64,000 nt of DNA from Mustela lutreola (Eukaryota; Chordata; Mammalia; Carnivora; Mustelidae), in NCBI RefSeq assembly GCF_030435805.1, contig NC_081293.1:190205546-190269545 (forward strand), in the 5' to 3' direction. Under the pieces are notes generated by a model. That model did not search any database, was not told the DNA's origin, and saw nothing but the letters and a program-made list of their open reading frames with translations. Positions 1 through 11,412 of the stretch are shown piece after piece. A program made the translations under genes and the position numbers. Within the stretch, counting starts at the first letter, position 1. Every line of letters starts with the position of its first letter.

Positions 1-190
1 ACTTTTTTAACTGAAATCTTCTGTCATGCAAAAGTGTTAATTTTGCTGTTGTCAAATTTAGTTTTTTTCTGTAATTTATATTTATATATATTGCTTTAAG
101 AGTCCCTTTCCATTCAAAGGACTTAATAGTCACAGCTACAGACTCTGACAATGTAGATATAGTACAACTATTTTTAAAATAAGAAATGGG

Positions 191-380
191 GGGTGCTTGG
201 GTGACTCAGTGGGTTAAAGCCTCCGCTTTCAGCTCAGGTCATGATCCCAAGGGTTCTGGGATCGAGTTCCACGTCGGGCTCTCTGCTCAGCGGGGAGCCT
301 GCTCCCCACCCCCCGCCTGCCTCTCTGCCTACTTATGCTCTCCGTCTGTCAAATACATAAATAAAATCTTTAAAAAAAAT
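191..380 (+). mobile_element. Carnivore tRNA-Lys SINE
   Basis: tRNA-derived head, A and B box-like segments, CT-rich stretch and an AATAAAATCTTT tail. It is flanked by a perfect 15-bp target-site duplication AAAATAAGAAATGGG (176-190 and 381-395), so it is young. Confidence 0.95.
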
Positions 381-413
381 AAAATAAGAAATGGGAAGAG
401 CATATGCAAAGTT

Positions 414-620
414 TTTTTTTTTTTTAAGATTTTATTTATTTGTTTGACAGAGAGAGAGAGAGAGAGAGATCACAAGTAGGCAGAAAGGCAGGCACAGAGA
501 GAGGAGGAAGCAGGCTCCCTGCTGAGCAGAGAGCCAGATGCAGGGCTCATTCCCAAGCCCCTGAAATCATGACTTGAGCCAAAGGCAGAGGCTTAACCCA
601 CTGAGCCACCCAGGTGTCCC
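414..620 (-). mobile_element. Carnivore tRNA-Lys SINE
   Basis: Antisense copy: T-rich tail at 414, GA-rich stretch, head ending CACCCAGGTGTCCC. Short target duplication CAAAGTT (407-413 and 621-627). Confidence 0.93.
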
Positions 621-627
621 CAAAGTT

Positions 628-862
628 CTTTTTTAAGATTATTTGTTTGTTTATTTATTTATTTATTTATTTATTTATTTCTCAGAGAGAGAGAGAACAC
701 AAGTGCAGGGAGAAGCAGGCAGAGGGAGAAGCAAGCTCCCTGCTGAGCAAAGAGCCCAATGTGGAACTTGATCTCAGGACCCTAGGATCATGACCTGAGC
801 TGAAGGCAGACACTTAATCAACTGAGCTGAAGGCAGGCACTTAATCAACTTTGAGGTTTCCC
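628..862 (-). mobile_element. Carnivore tRNA-Lys SINE with internal duplication
   Basis: Antisense older copy with a (TTTA)n tail at about 646-680. A segment of about 25 bp in the head, GCTGAAGGCAG-CACTTAATC, is repeated in tandem (about 799-848). Confidence 0.88.
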
Positions 863-1140
863 ACAAATTTTTTTTTTGAACAGTTTTCAGTAATCATACT
901 GGTGGAGAAAGTATTAGCAGAATCATTCTAGAACTATTGTATGTGTAATGTAAGTAAGATAAAGGCGATGAATAATTATGCAATATTCTAGTTCCAAAAA
1001 ATAATATAGAAAAGATTAGGTAAAGCCTCCAGGGTCTTGAATTTAAATTGTACATATCAAGGTAGACTCATTTTATATAAATAGGCACAGTTTTATATGT
1101 CCATATGCTGAGATTATGGTTTTGAAATACTGTTTCCCAA

Positions 1141-1695
1141 TATGAGTAACTAGGACTTCTTGGAGAAAGAGCTCCTTCCTGGTCTGGGGCAAGAAATCTA
1201 TAAGATGAGCTTGGAATATCTTTACATACTGGGTATAAGAGATTACTAGGGTTATGTTAAAAGGTGTCAGGAGCTGACTGGAGGAAACTTATACTGGCCA
1301 AGGATGAGAGAAGGAATACTTCAAAAATATATAATAATTGTAACCATTGGAAATCCATAAAATATATTTAAATCCATGAGTTCATAATGGTATTTTTTTT
1401 TTCATAATGGTATTTAAAAAGCAGCCACCTTCAAAAGATAAATTCATTATTTATCAGACCCAAGTCTGATCAAGGCTCTGTGACCACCTACTAAGTTGCA
1501 GAAAGATATGCAGAGAACAGAAAGATCAGAAAGACATGTTTAACTCTGCCATGTGGATGGAATCATAGCGTAGATGGTGGAAAACTCTACAGTAAGAAAA
1601 TCTGATTATTCAACAAATAAACTGGAAGAAAATTAATGAGCTGTAGGGAGAATCTGTAGATTAAAGTAGACTTAAAAACAAATCAGATAAAAAGA
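1141..1695 (+). repeat. Old interspersed repeat, unassigned, also at 16300 and 45960
   Basis: Shares landmarks such as GGTCTGGGGC, GATGAGCTTGGAA and CATGAGTTCATAATG with 16345-17000 and 45995-47960. It is either a third copy of the duplicated block or a dispersed old repeat. I cannot name the family. Confidence 0.5.
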
Positions 1696-1696
1696 T

Positions 1697-2690
1697 GTAG
1701 AATGCTAACATTTGTTATTAGGTAAATGTAAATTAAAACAACAGTCAGGCAATGCCTTGGTGGCTTGGTTGGCTGAGTCTCTGCCTTTGGTTCTGGTTGA
1801 GCCTTTGCCTTTGGCTTGGGTCATGATCTCAGGGTCCTGGGATGGAGCCCCACATCAGGCTCTCTGCTCAGTGGGGAGTCTGCTTCTCCCTCTCCTTTGC
1901 CCCTACTCATGCTCTTTCTTGCTGTCTCTCTCAAATAAATAAAATCTTTAAAAAACCCCACAGCAATTGGATACCACTATATACCTACTAGAAAATTGTA
2001 AAGACTGACATTATCACATCCTGGAAAGGCTATAGATCATCAGAAATGTTTTTTGTTGCTGCTTGGAATGCAGAATATTATAACCATTTTGGAAGGCATC
2101 TTGGCAATTTCTTATAAAGTTAAATATAGACTCAGCATACAGCCCAGAAACTTCCGAAATGAGTGGAAAATTTACTACCATATAAAAACAGGCATGAAAA
2201 TGTTTATAGAAACTTTATTCATAATTGGAAATATCCAAAATATTCTTTGGTAGGTGAATGGGTGAAGAAACTACAATCTATACATAGAATGTGAATACTA
2301 TTCAGCAATAAAAAGAGGTGAGCTAATAACTCACATAATTACATGAAAAAAATCTCAAATGCATTTTGCCAAGTGAAAGAGGCTGGAACAAAAGGCTACA
2401 TACTTTACGATTCAATTCTAATGATATTTTGCAATTAAAACAAAAACAAAAACAAAAAACAAAAAACTAATAGGGATAGAAAACAGGTTAAGTGGATACC
2501 TATCTCTTTAGGATAAGTAAGGGGACAATGTTTGACTAGGGAAGTACAGGGTGTTTTGGGGCAATGGAACTAATCTGTTTGGCACTATAATGGTGGATAC
2601 ATTATGTATTTGCTAAACTCATAGGACTTTGCAATATAAAAATTGAAGCTTAAAGTATACAAATTGAAAAAAAAATCAACCAGGAGTTTG
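1697..2690 (+). mobile_element. Old L1 (L1M-type) 3' end, split by a SINE
   Basis: ORF2 C-terminal and 3'UTR text (TTTATAGAAACTTTATTCAT, ACTATTCAGCAATAAAAAG, TGGATACATTATGTATTTG) ends in an A-rich tail at 2690. The SINE at 1748-1957 interrupts the start. Confidence 0.8.
1748..1957 (+). mobile_element. Older carnivore tRNA-Lys SINE
   Basis: SINE head and tail (CAAATAAATAAAATCTTT) lie inside the L1M fragment. The CTGCCTTTGG segment is duplicated in tandem at about 1782-1825. Confidence 0.88.
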
Positions 2691-4135
2691 GGGGAATCCC
2701 AGGATAAGATACAGACAAAAGAACTTACTGTGTGATGAATGTATGATACCGGCTCCCTGGAGAGGTTGGTCGAAAAGGACCTAAGAAACTTTGAATATCA
2801 GCATAGTTCTCAGCAAGTCCTGTACAATTTTGGAAAACAGTATTTTGCCTAAAAAATGAAAGGCTAAAGACAAAAGAGCTATGTATAATCACTGTACTCT
2901 AATTGGCAAAGTTGCTTTTGTAAAATAAATCTCCACATGAATTAACCATAATTAAGACTCTTTTACAAATATGAAACAACACTGGAAATCAGAAAACTTA
3001 AACCTCAGAATACAAGTGTTCAGGGAAACAGGTGTGAAAAAATGTTAAGTAAATTCAGTAAATTGAAAAAACAGTCGAAATAATCTCAAGCAAGGGCCAT
3101 ATTACAGGGTCCTTAAGGAGGACTATATTTTGTGAAAATTTAATAAGTGACATTGAGAAGAGAATGAAAACAGCCAAAAAACCCTAAAATGAAAAGCTAG
3201 AAAGGATCAGAGGAAATGTGGTAATTAAAAGAAATTAAAACACAAAATAACCAAAGACAATGCATGAACCTTGACAGATCTTTGATTTTTAAAAAATCTA
3301 TAAATGTATTTGGGAAAAATTTTAGAAAATTTTAATATGGACTATACATTTTATATTACTGGAGTAATGTTAGTTTTCTCATGTGTGATGATGCTATTCT
3401 TGTTACGTGGGAGGATGTCCTTATTCAACATAAAGTGTCATCTCAGTACCTGGAATGTAGTAGATATCTTTACTAATCAGGATGCGGATGAATGAATATA
3501 GGAAGCATGGTGATCCACAGGACTAACCCCCTGAAAGCCATTTTAGGTGACTTTTGCAGAGGAGTAGTGAATAGATCACATAATTAGTCTCTGCACCGTG
3601 CTCACCATTAGTCAGTCAGATAAAGAACTGAAAAATTAACTCAGATCTTTGGATTTCAAGATACACCGTAAAATTAACCTAAGGACTCCATTTGCCATCT
3701 GCTAGATGCCTCGTCACAAACCCCGTTCTGGAGTTTCTCATGGTACGTTACCTACACTCATGGTCCCCGACAAGTCAAGAGCTAGTGTAAGAGGACCAGA
3801 GAATCTAAGGGTCATCTCAACAGGACAGATGTTCTCCCAATTTTCAAGACACCCTTTCTTCTTATTCATGAGATTATGGAAGCTGAATGATTTGATATAG
3901 CTTACCTAACAAGTTAATACAAAGCTCAGGTTAAGATTCCTGAGGTTCTAACTCTCAGACTCCATCTCCCAAAATGGGATCTGAAAGAATAGTGACCAAG
4001 GAAAAAGGCTTTCAGAAATTAATGGCAAATACTTCATTAAATATCCTTCAGAGGATCCTTTATCCTTAAGATTAGGGAATTACCTGCCTAATAATGCCTA
4101 TAAAATAAATTTTATTTTATAAATAATCTGATTTT
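2691..4135. other. Unassigned AT-rich stretch
   Basis: No gene, RNA or confidently named repeat is seen. Parts near 3120-3470 have the feel of a decayed repeat 3' end, but I cannot name it. Confidence 0.4.
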
Positions 4136-4192
4136 CTAATTTAAATTTAATTAGCCAATATATAGTTCATCATTAGTTTTTGATATAATGAA
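4136..4192 (-). mobile_element. Tiny L1 3' end fragment
   Basis: Antisense L1 3'UTR end: AATTAGCCAATATATAG and CATCATTAGTTTTTGATATA, with an A/T tail at its left edge. Confidence 0.7.
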
Positions 4193-5099
4193 ACCCAAGA
4201 CAGAATTGGTCCTCTGTGATGCTGCTAAGGATGGGGTAGTTACGTAATCCTAAACCAAGTTCCCAAAACTCAGAAGTCAACAACTTTATTACTTCAGAAG
4301 GGGAGAGTAAGAAAAGAAAGATGTTTTTGTGCTTGATTTGTGATGGGAGGAGGGGCATTATTAAGAGGTTGGAGAGTTACAGCAGGGAGTCTCTGAAGAG
4401 AAAATTCTGAGTGATTGTCTGCCCTGATATATTACTAGGAGTTGAGTGAAGGTGAATGCCATCTAGCAAGGAGATAATTGCTTCCTTACAAAGTTTTCAA
4501 GAGAGGAAATAATTAGTCCCTTGTGAGTCAGTGCATAGAAACTTTTCAGGTGGAGAAAAATGTTTTTCCTAATTTAAAGATGGCTTAACACACTCACAGT
4601 TGCTCAAAGATGGAGAGCTTTCTACCTAGTGTCCAGTGGCATTTGGAGAAGACCCTTAATTAAGGATTAAACAATATGTTAACTAGACATTGACATCCAT
4701 AACTCGTGTTTCTGTGATGTACTCATGTGTATGCATTCATGCAAGTGTGTTCACACACCTCAGTGTAACCCATCTCTCCACCTCCAGCGCAACACCAGCA
4801 GCCTTGATCAGAATGTAACCCTGTACTGTAGGTCTGTGTTACAGATTGTGAGGGATGCTTCTTCTCCAATTACAGTGTCAGTGGCATTGACGTCAGAAGT
4901 GATCTAACTTGCTTCCTTGTGCTATTTCGGGCCCATTCATAACTATTCCTTTTTCTATTTTTCTAATCCCGACCTTTTTGCCATCTAGACCAAGGAAACA
5001 GGATGTTTTTCAAGGCTCTGTGACCTGAACTATTCATACAACAGTCCTCCCTATGATTCCCTAAGCGTAAGAGAGAGCCCAGAAAAGGCACCTCTCTCT
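4193..5099. other. Unassigned stretch
   Basis: I see no gene or recognisable repeat. Short open frames here lack coding character. Confidence 0.4.
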
Positions 5100-5287
5100 C
5101 TTTTTAAGAAAGAATTATTTACTTATTTCAGAGAGAGGAAGGGAGCAAGTAAGGGGAGGGGCAGAGAGAGAGAATCTCAAGCATCTCTGCTGAGTGCAGA
5201 GCCCAAGGCCGGGCACCAGCCTGAGATCATGACCTGAGCTAAAATCAAGAGTTCGGTGCTCAAGCAACTGAGCCACCCAGGTGCCCC
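5100..5287 (-). mobile_element. Older carnivore tRNA-Lys SINE
   Basis: Antisense copy ending GAGCCACCCAGGTGCCCC, with an imperfect flanking repeat around CACCTCTCTCT and GCATCTCTCT. Confidence 0.9.
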
Positions 5288-5638
5288 AGAGAAAGCATCT
5301 CTCTTAAATCTGCCCTTTCTTTAGCCCTTCCCCCTTCCCTAATCACCAAAAACTAATTCATTCCCTCCTTCTGGTCAAGAATGGAGTGCATTCACTCTAT
5401 ATGATTGCCCTAGTAACTCTTATGGGCCCCGAGATGGGCCAAAAGATACGGATAAAGCATCAGGGAGGATCAAGATTCCTGACAAGCAGACAGCTGTCTC
5501 TTCCCCTAACATGCTACAGTTGAGTTCCAGGGACAAGAAGAAATAAGCAGCCTGACTTTCTACTTATGATCAACTGATTATTAATTTCCACTTGCTCCTC
5601 CAGCCATACTAAGAGGCACTATAAGAATACAAAAGGAG
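5288..5638. other. Unassigned stretch
   Basis: Between two SINEs. Nothing recognisable. Confidence 0.4.
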
Positions 5639-5831
5639 GGTGCCTGGGTGGCTCAGTGGGTTAAACCTCTGCCTCTGGCTCAGGTCATGGTCTCAGGGTC
5701 CTGGGATTGAGCCCCACATCGGGCTCTCTGCTCAGCAAGGAGTCTGCTTCCCTCCCCCCTCTCTCTGCCTGTCTCTCTGCCTACTTGTGACCTCTGTCTG
5801 TCAAATAAATAAATAAAATCTTAAAAAAAAA
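5639..5831 (+). mobile_element. Carnivore tRNA-Lys SINE, young
   Basis: Full-length copy with the mustelid-like CTACTTGTGACCTCTGTC end and a perfect 16-bp target duplication AAGAATACAAAAGGAG (5623-5638 and 5832-5847). Confidence 0.96.
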
Positions 5832-5847
5832 AAGAATACAAAAGGAG

Positions 5848-6784
5848 TTAAATAACAAGGACAAAGAGAATGGGGAAAATGGTACAACAGATGATATTTT
5901 GCAGTTTATTTTTGATGTGGGAAAGCAGAATCTCCAAGATAATAATAAGATGATGCAATGCAAATGAAATTTCTGCTAAGGGAAAAATGAAAAAACAAAC
6001 AAACAAAAAAACCAAAAAAACCCCCAAACAACCCAGTAATAGCATTTACTCAACAGAGCTCTTAAAAGCTTCAGCACATGGAGGCATCAGCTACCATTGA
6101 AGGTGAAGGGAAGGTTTAGGGGTTAAAATAGGAGCAGTGGTTAAAAGTTGGCATACACAGCAATTGGGCACTGAGAGTCCCTTGTATTTTCTGAGTCACC
6201 AAGGAAATATCTGTTTCACAGGTAGGGTGCTGGTTATCTCACTTTGCCAAGGTCTGTCTCAGTTTTAAAAAACAGAAAGTCCTACATCCTGGAAACTCCC
6301 TCTGTCCACTGTCCAGCCAGGGCACTTGTTCACGCTGTCGACATTTCACCTACCCACCACAACACCTGGAAGAGACAAGACTTTATTCTCATTAAAAAGA
6401 ATTAAACTTGGAAAGTTCTAGATTTTAGAACTATAGATATAACATTTATAGCTTAAAATAAATGATCTTGCAAGTGCTGCAGATAATGATTTTGAAGTTA
6501 CAAATAAAATTTTGCAAACAGACGAATTTATAAATACAGAATCTGAATAGGGATGAATGACTGCATCATTCTCTTTTTTTAATTTTTATTTTGAATTTTG
6601 AGTTTATTTAGAGGCCAGGGACCCAGGTATTCTTCCCTTTCATCACTGCAATCATATATACAAAATTACACATTATTTTAACATTATCACAACAAGCCAT
6701 AAGCTTTTCCCTACTCTTCATTTTCATAACATATTCTTTTAATAAATACCTACTATATGATAGGCACTAATGTGAAAGCTACAG
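5848..6784. other. Unassigned AT-rich stretch
   Basis: No gene is recognised. 6650-6780 may hold decayed repeat sequence. Confidence 0.4.
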
Positions 6785-7076
6785 ATTGAATAATATTTCA
6801 TCAAGTAGTTGTCTAATGTGGTTTATTCAACTTCCACTAAGAGTGGACATTTACTTCTTTTCCAATTTTTCCTTTTACAGATTAAAAAAAAGATCAAGAA
6901 AGAGCTATTATTCTCTTATTGATGGATTTTTGTTTTGTATCAGTTTCTATAATGAACTAAACCACTGTGAACATTCTAATGGGAGTCTTTGCGAAGACAC
7001 ATGTTGCCATTTTTCTTGGGTGCATACCTGGGAGTGTAATTGCTACAGTGGAGGGGAAGTGTATACTTAGCTTTGA
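6785..7076 (-). mobile_element. Old L1 (L1M-type) 3' region
   Basis: Antisense ORF2-end text: GTGGTTTATTCAACTTCCAC, TGAACATTCTAATGGGAGTC, GGGTGCATACCTGGGAGTG. Heavily diverged. Confidence 0.65.
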
Positions 7077-7086
7077 AGTTTCACTT

Positions 7087-7195
7087 GTGGTGAGCACAGC
7101 ATGATGAGTAGAGAAGTTGAATCAGTACACCTAAAGTTAATGTAACATGATGTATCAACTATACTCAAAAAAAAAAAAATTAAAACTGACAACAT
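7087..7195 (+). mobile_element. L1 3' end fragment
   Basis: Carnivore L1 terminal text GTGAGCACAGCATGATG, then a TATCAACTATACTC end and a poly(A) tail. Confidence 0.75.
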
Positions 7196-7519
7196 TTTTT
7201 TCCAATGGGGGTTTTACTAGTTTTAATTTTTTTTTCCATGGCTACTGAGCTACTGTGGCTTTAAACAACATTGGGAGGATATCTTAGAGTAACCCAAGTG
7301 GAGAAGCTGGTTGGGCTATATAGGTTTTGAGGGAAAGAGTCCACTCTCCTCAGATTTCCTCATCCAGTGACCTTCCTTCACTGTTCCCCAACAGTCCATA
7401 CATGAGCCCACACAGCTTCTCAGAAGCTAACAGTGTCATTACTGACTCCTGATACGTCAGTGCATTTCTGGGATCTGCACAGGGTTAACACTGAAGTGAA
7501 AATTTCAGAGGGCCTCATT

Positions 7520-7730
7520 TTTCTTAAGATTTATTTATTTGAGAGAGAGAACGTATTCAAGAAAGAGAGAGAGAGTATGCTCAGGTGAGGAGCAGAGGGA
7601 GAGAATCTCAGGTAGACTCCCTACTGAACATAGAGCTCAACATGGGCCTCTATCTCATGACTCCAAGATCATGACTTGAGCCAAAACCAATAGTGGGACG
7701 CTCAACTGACTGAGTCACCCAGGTACCCCT
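7520..7730 (-). mobile_element. Older carnivore tRNA-Lys SINE
   Basis: Antisense copy with a 10-bp target duplication GGGCCTCATT (7510-7519 and 7731-7740). Confidence 0.93.
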
Positions 7731-7740
7731 GGGCCTCATT

Positions 7741-8679
7741 ACAAGAGATTTTGACTGATAGATTTTTTTGGAGGATGATTTGATAACAGCTATTAAATTT
7801 TATATAGTAATTTAGGAAGTTATAGCTGTCCAAATGTACAGGATTACATGTTAAGATTTTTATAGTAGCAGCTTTTTTCTTTACTGGTAAAGAACTGGAA
7901 GAGTCAGCCACTTAAAATGTGAGAGTATATTATTGCTAATTTGCCAAGGCTTAATGTATGCACACACATGCATATAACAAAAAAAGTAGCATGACAATAC
8001 TACTTTAGCATGACTTACTAAAATAGCAAATAAAGACCATATATAGATAAACTTGTGTATGCATAGAATATTCCTGTACGGACACAACAGACACTAATAG
8101 TACTGTTTACTCTAGGAGATAGATCAGGAAAATCGGGCATTGGTGAGAGAGACATTCGCATCCATTTTATATCCCTGTATAAAATTTTATTTTTACCTTG
8201 AGTTGTGCTAACTTTATGATAAATGGAAAGTGTTTTATTAATGTAAACATAAATATTTCAATGTTACTTTGCTATTTTATTCAGCACCCCAGCCATCCTC
8301 ACTTTTATACACTACTTTTTCTGTCAGTTCTCTGTGTTGGTTCCTAAACCCTTACCTCTCACTTCAAGTAGCTTGGGAAGGTGCCCTGGTAGCATTTGAA
8401 GACCTAGAAGGGAAAATGTGGCTGAAGAGCCACAGCTGGAATGCGTGCACGTTACAGAGATGGGAACAGGTTGTGGCATTAGCAGAACCTGAGACTGGTT
8501 TGCAGGGCATATCCTATGTCTTTCTCTCTTTTTAAAATTTAATTTTTCCAAGATTCATTGTTTATGAGTTCCCATAACTATGATAGCAGGGTATCTTGTA
8601 GAGAGGGAGTGCAGAAATCATCTGAATAATATGGGATTCTTAGGGCTTTGAGATGAAAAACTTTTTGACAGAGGCTATT
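7741..8679. other. Single-copy-like part of the unit A upstream arm
   Basis: Homologous blocks to 23140-24660 and 49740-51130. Includes a roughly 50-bp antisense L1 3'-end scrap at about 8536-8585 (CCAAGATTCATTGTTTATG). No conserved reading frame. Confidence 0.5.
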
Positions 8680-8692
8680 TGTTGGCCTCTGG

Positions 8693-8950
8693 ATTTTTTT
8701 GTTTGGTTTGGTTTTGTTAAAGATTTTATTGATTTATTTGAGAGTGGGAGAGAATGTGTAAGAGAGCACCAGTGGGGAGCAGCACAGGGTTGGGGGTTTG
8801 GGGGAGGGAGCACCAGCAGGCGGAGGGGCAGAAGGAGAGGCAGGCTCCTAGCTGAGCGGGGAGGCCAACTTGGGACTTGATCCCAGGACCCCAAGATCAT
8901 CACCTGAGCTGAAGGCAGATGCTTAGCTGACTGAGCCACCCAGGCACCCC
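8693..8950 (-). mobile_element. Carnivore tRNA-Lys SINE with GC-rich middle
   Basis: Antisense copy with a target duplication TGTTGGCCTCTGG (8680-8692) versus TGTTGGCCACTGG (8951-8963). The CT-rich segment is enlarged by G-rich insertions on this strand. Confidence 0.93.
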
Positions 8951-9495
8951 TGTTGGCCACTGGGTTTCTGATTTTTGGTAATTGTCTTGGAGCCATTTGT
9001 GGTGCCTTCTGCTTATGGGTTGCTAGGGCTCTTGCAGGGTTAATTGGAAACAGAGGCACAGAAGAGAGCAGGGGGGCTGGCTGCTTACAGGACAGACTGT
9101 TCGGTGATCATCAGGACTTGGTGACTGGGTTGAAGGCAGCCTGGGCATTGAGAAACCCCTGATGAGGAGACTTCAAGTTTGCCCACGACATAAAACTTCA
9201 CCATGTTCTAAAACTTGATTAGCCTCAGGAGGAAAGGTGAAACTTTCTCTGGCTTTTCCTTGACTACATCCCTAGGGTTTCTCTGAACTTGACAAATTTA
9301 GTTTCTCAGTGAATAACTCCCCATAGGGACAGACAGAAGAAGAACAGGAGGGGGAGAGACAGAGGAAGACAACTGGACTTCCACAGCATTATTACTACTG
9401 GGCTTTTCCCTGAGAAATTGTATGAAGACTGTTTTCTCTTGCACTGAGAGCAAGGACAACAGCAGCATGCTCTGGGCCACAGAGTGCGCTCTGTA

Positions 9496-9575
9496 CTAGT
9501 CAAGCAAGAGTAGCCTGGGCTGATCCCTGGACAGCCATAGACATTCCCACTCAGGCTCTTTTTCTGGAGGTGAGT
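9496..9575 (+). other. Candidate 5' non-coding exon end and splice donor, gene A
   Basis: CTGGAG|GTGAGT with the cut after 9569 is an excellent donor. It is conserved with 25521 and 51949 in the other units while surrounding bases have drifted. It would pair with the acceptor at 11383, giving an intron of about 1.8 kb. The exon start is not determined. Confidence 0.45.
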
Positions 9576-9979
9576 GCCAGGGCTCCCATCTATGAAGGAG
9601 AGAGTAAGAGAAGATCAGGATGGGAAGTTCTGGGCTTCATTGCTGTCTAAAATGAAGACATCTTCAGTAGAGTGTGCAGAGTGGGCTAGGAGAGCTATGC
9701 ACTGGAGGAACCCAAATGAAATCCTCCCTCCACAGCAGAGAGCAGATTTAGCTCTTCTCAGTGCTGGTGGTAGACATAGCTCTCTGCCATGACCTAAGAC
9801 TCTGCTCTCTCATTTGCCCTTATTCCTTGTTTATGTAAGCTTGCCATTTTGTAGGGGATCTCCAGGAGGAGAGCCCACAGATTGACCAGACAATGCCTTA
9901 GTGAACAGTGAAGAGAAGGTTCTATTTTGTAATAGGAGGAAAAGCAGGTCAGGATGGATACTCTTTACTCATTCACTGA

Positions 9980-10090
9980 CTTGTTTGGAGAAATGCATTG
10001 AATAAATACTGAAAGAGTACATATGTGCTTATTCTGTGTCAGACTCTGTTCTAGGCACTGGAGATGTGACAGTGAATAAGACAGACCACG
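9980..10090 (-). mobile_element. L2 3' end scrap
   Basis: Antisense L2 tail text: TCAGACTCTGTTCTAGGCAC and GACAGTGAATAAGACAGA. The homologous scrap is at 25915-26050 and 52712-52830, so it predates the OR duplications. Confidence 0.65.
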
Positions 10091-11369
10091 GTACTTCAAT
10101 TTCAGCTATTGATGAGAACCAATAAGAAGAAAATGGTGCCTCTAAGAGGATAGAATGTGAAGACATACTTGTACTATTTTAGAGAGGGTGACTATAAGAC
10201 CCATGGTTGGAGACTTCTGAGCAAAGACCTACATGTGGTGAGGGAAGGAGCCCAGGTATACTAAGTGAATCAGTGTGATTCATTTTGGTGTCTTTGACAC
10301 TTTTCCTTTTTGTCAGGACTCTGGAGAAAATGGAAGGACATAGCAGATACCTGGGGACTTTTCCAAGCTTCTCAATGGGATGCAGACCATAGCTGGTTGG
10401 AAATAGCGACAGGCTGCCCATTTGGAGATCTTATTTCTTCACTGAGACTAGAGATTTGAGACATGAGAATGGCAGAGAATGTTTCCTGGTTTCTTGTCTC
10501 CTGGTGCCAGGGTGGAGATTGTATAGGACAGGTGGGAGATGGGGATGAAAGTTCCAGCCTCTTTTCACTGCTCTGGACCTCTCCTCCCTGCTGTCATCTG
10601 GTGACAAAAGGAATGATTTCAGAACTCAGGGTTACCAACTGGAAACGAATGAGGTTCTTCCTACGAGGAGGAGGCACAGTCATTGAAATGAGAGATAGAG
10701 ATGTCTTTCGTGATAAGAATAAGGAGAAACAAAGTAGAATACTCTATTCCATGGAGCCAGCTCCCCAGAATACAGGGAAAGACTCAATAGTTTGCCTCAA
10801 TATAGCTCTTATCTTATGATAGTTTCCCAGGTAGACCCTACCTCTCTGCCAGCTGGCTCTAACAACAGACTGAAGTAATGACTAAGATAACTGAAGTGAG
10901 AACTTCAAGGGAACCTAAGGCAAATAGAGCTCACATTCAGTGGAGATGGAGGGAAGAAGTTACCATATCTGGGTGGGATTGGCAGGAGTCTGTAGGACAT
11001 GGACATAAGGGGCAGAGAATATGGTTTAGGGCATTCAGGAGGGAAGCATTGGTGTTATGAATGAGCTCATTGCAGTTAGGGAAGTGGACAGGGTGGCAGC
11101 TCAGAGCAGAGTTAGAGGCAGAAGGACCAGTGGGTTGAAAGATGAGGGTGCATATTGGGGGGGGGGTTGTTGGTGACTAATACTCACCTTCTTCCATATG
11201 TATGTTTATTATAATATGTATTTTCTTCATAAAACATTTCACATCAATCTTGTACAGAGAATAGGAGAAGATGAGCCCATTGTCATGATGTGGAGCCCAA
11301 GAGCAGAGATAATACTTCCTCGACTTGGGAATAGCTTCAGTCCTTTGAAATCAGAAGCATGTAAGCTCG

Positions 11370-11412
11370 CCTTTGTTCTCTAGATTTCATAAAGGGCAAG
11401 ACACAGGACTAA
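11370..11412 (+). other. Putative splice acceptor and 5' leader of OR gene A
   Basis: A pyrimidine-rich run ends in TAG at 11381-11383, followed by the leader ATTTCATAAAGG and then the ATG at 11413. The same acceptor and leader occur in front of genes B and C. OR genes commonly splice an upstream non-coding exon to the coding exon at such a site. This was read from sequence only, with no transcript evidence. Confidence 0.6.

Larger units (their letters stand above)
7340..11383 (+). repeat. Upstream arm of OR unit A, paralogous to arms of B and C
   Basis: Blocks at 7340-7500, 7741-7830, 8380-8480, 9170-9480, 9560-9840 and 10160-10820 align in order with 22570-22830, 23130-23200, 24430-24500, 25160-25440, 25510-25820 and 26130-26800 of unit B, at roughly 75-85% identity by eye. 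It contains the candidate first exon. Reading frames inside it (for example 10463-10819) are not preserved in B or C, so I call no gene here. Confidence 0.7.

Noticed and set aside
191-320. tRNA-like head sequences in the SINEs read as tRNA genes
   Set aside because: The heads are tRNA-Lys derived but decayed and attached to SINE bodies with target duplications. No cloverleaf with an intact anticodon arm is apparent.
8640-9059. 139-codon minus-strand open frame
   Set aside because: Most of it is an antisense SINE (8693-8950). The translation is repeat-derived.
10463-10819. 118-codon open frame upstream of OR gene A
   Set aside because: The DNA is conserved in units B and C, but the start and frame are not. 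It lies in the putative first intron and has no recognisable domain.
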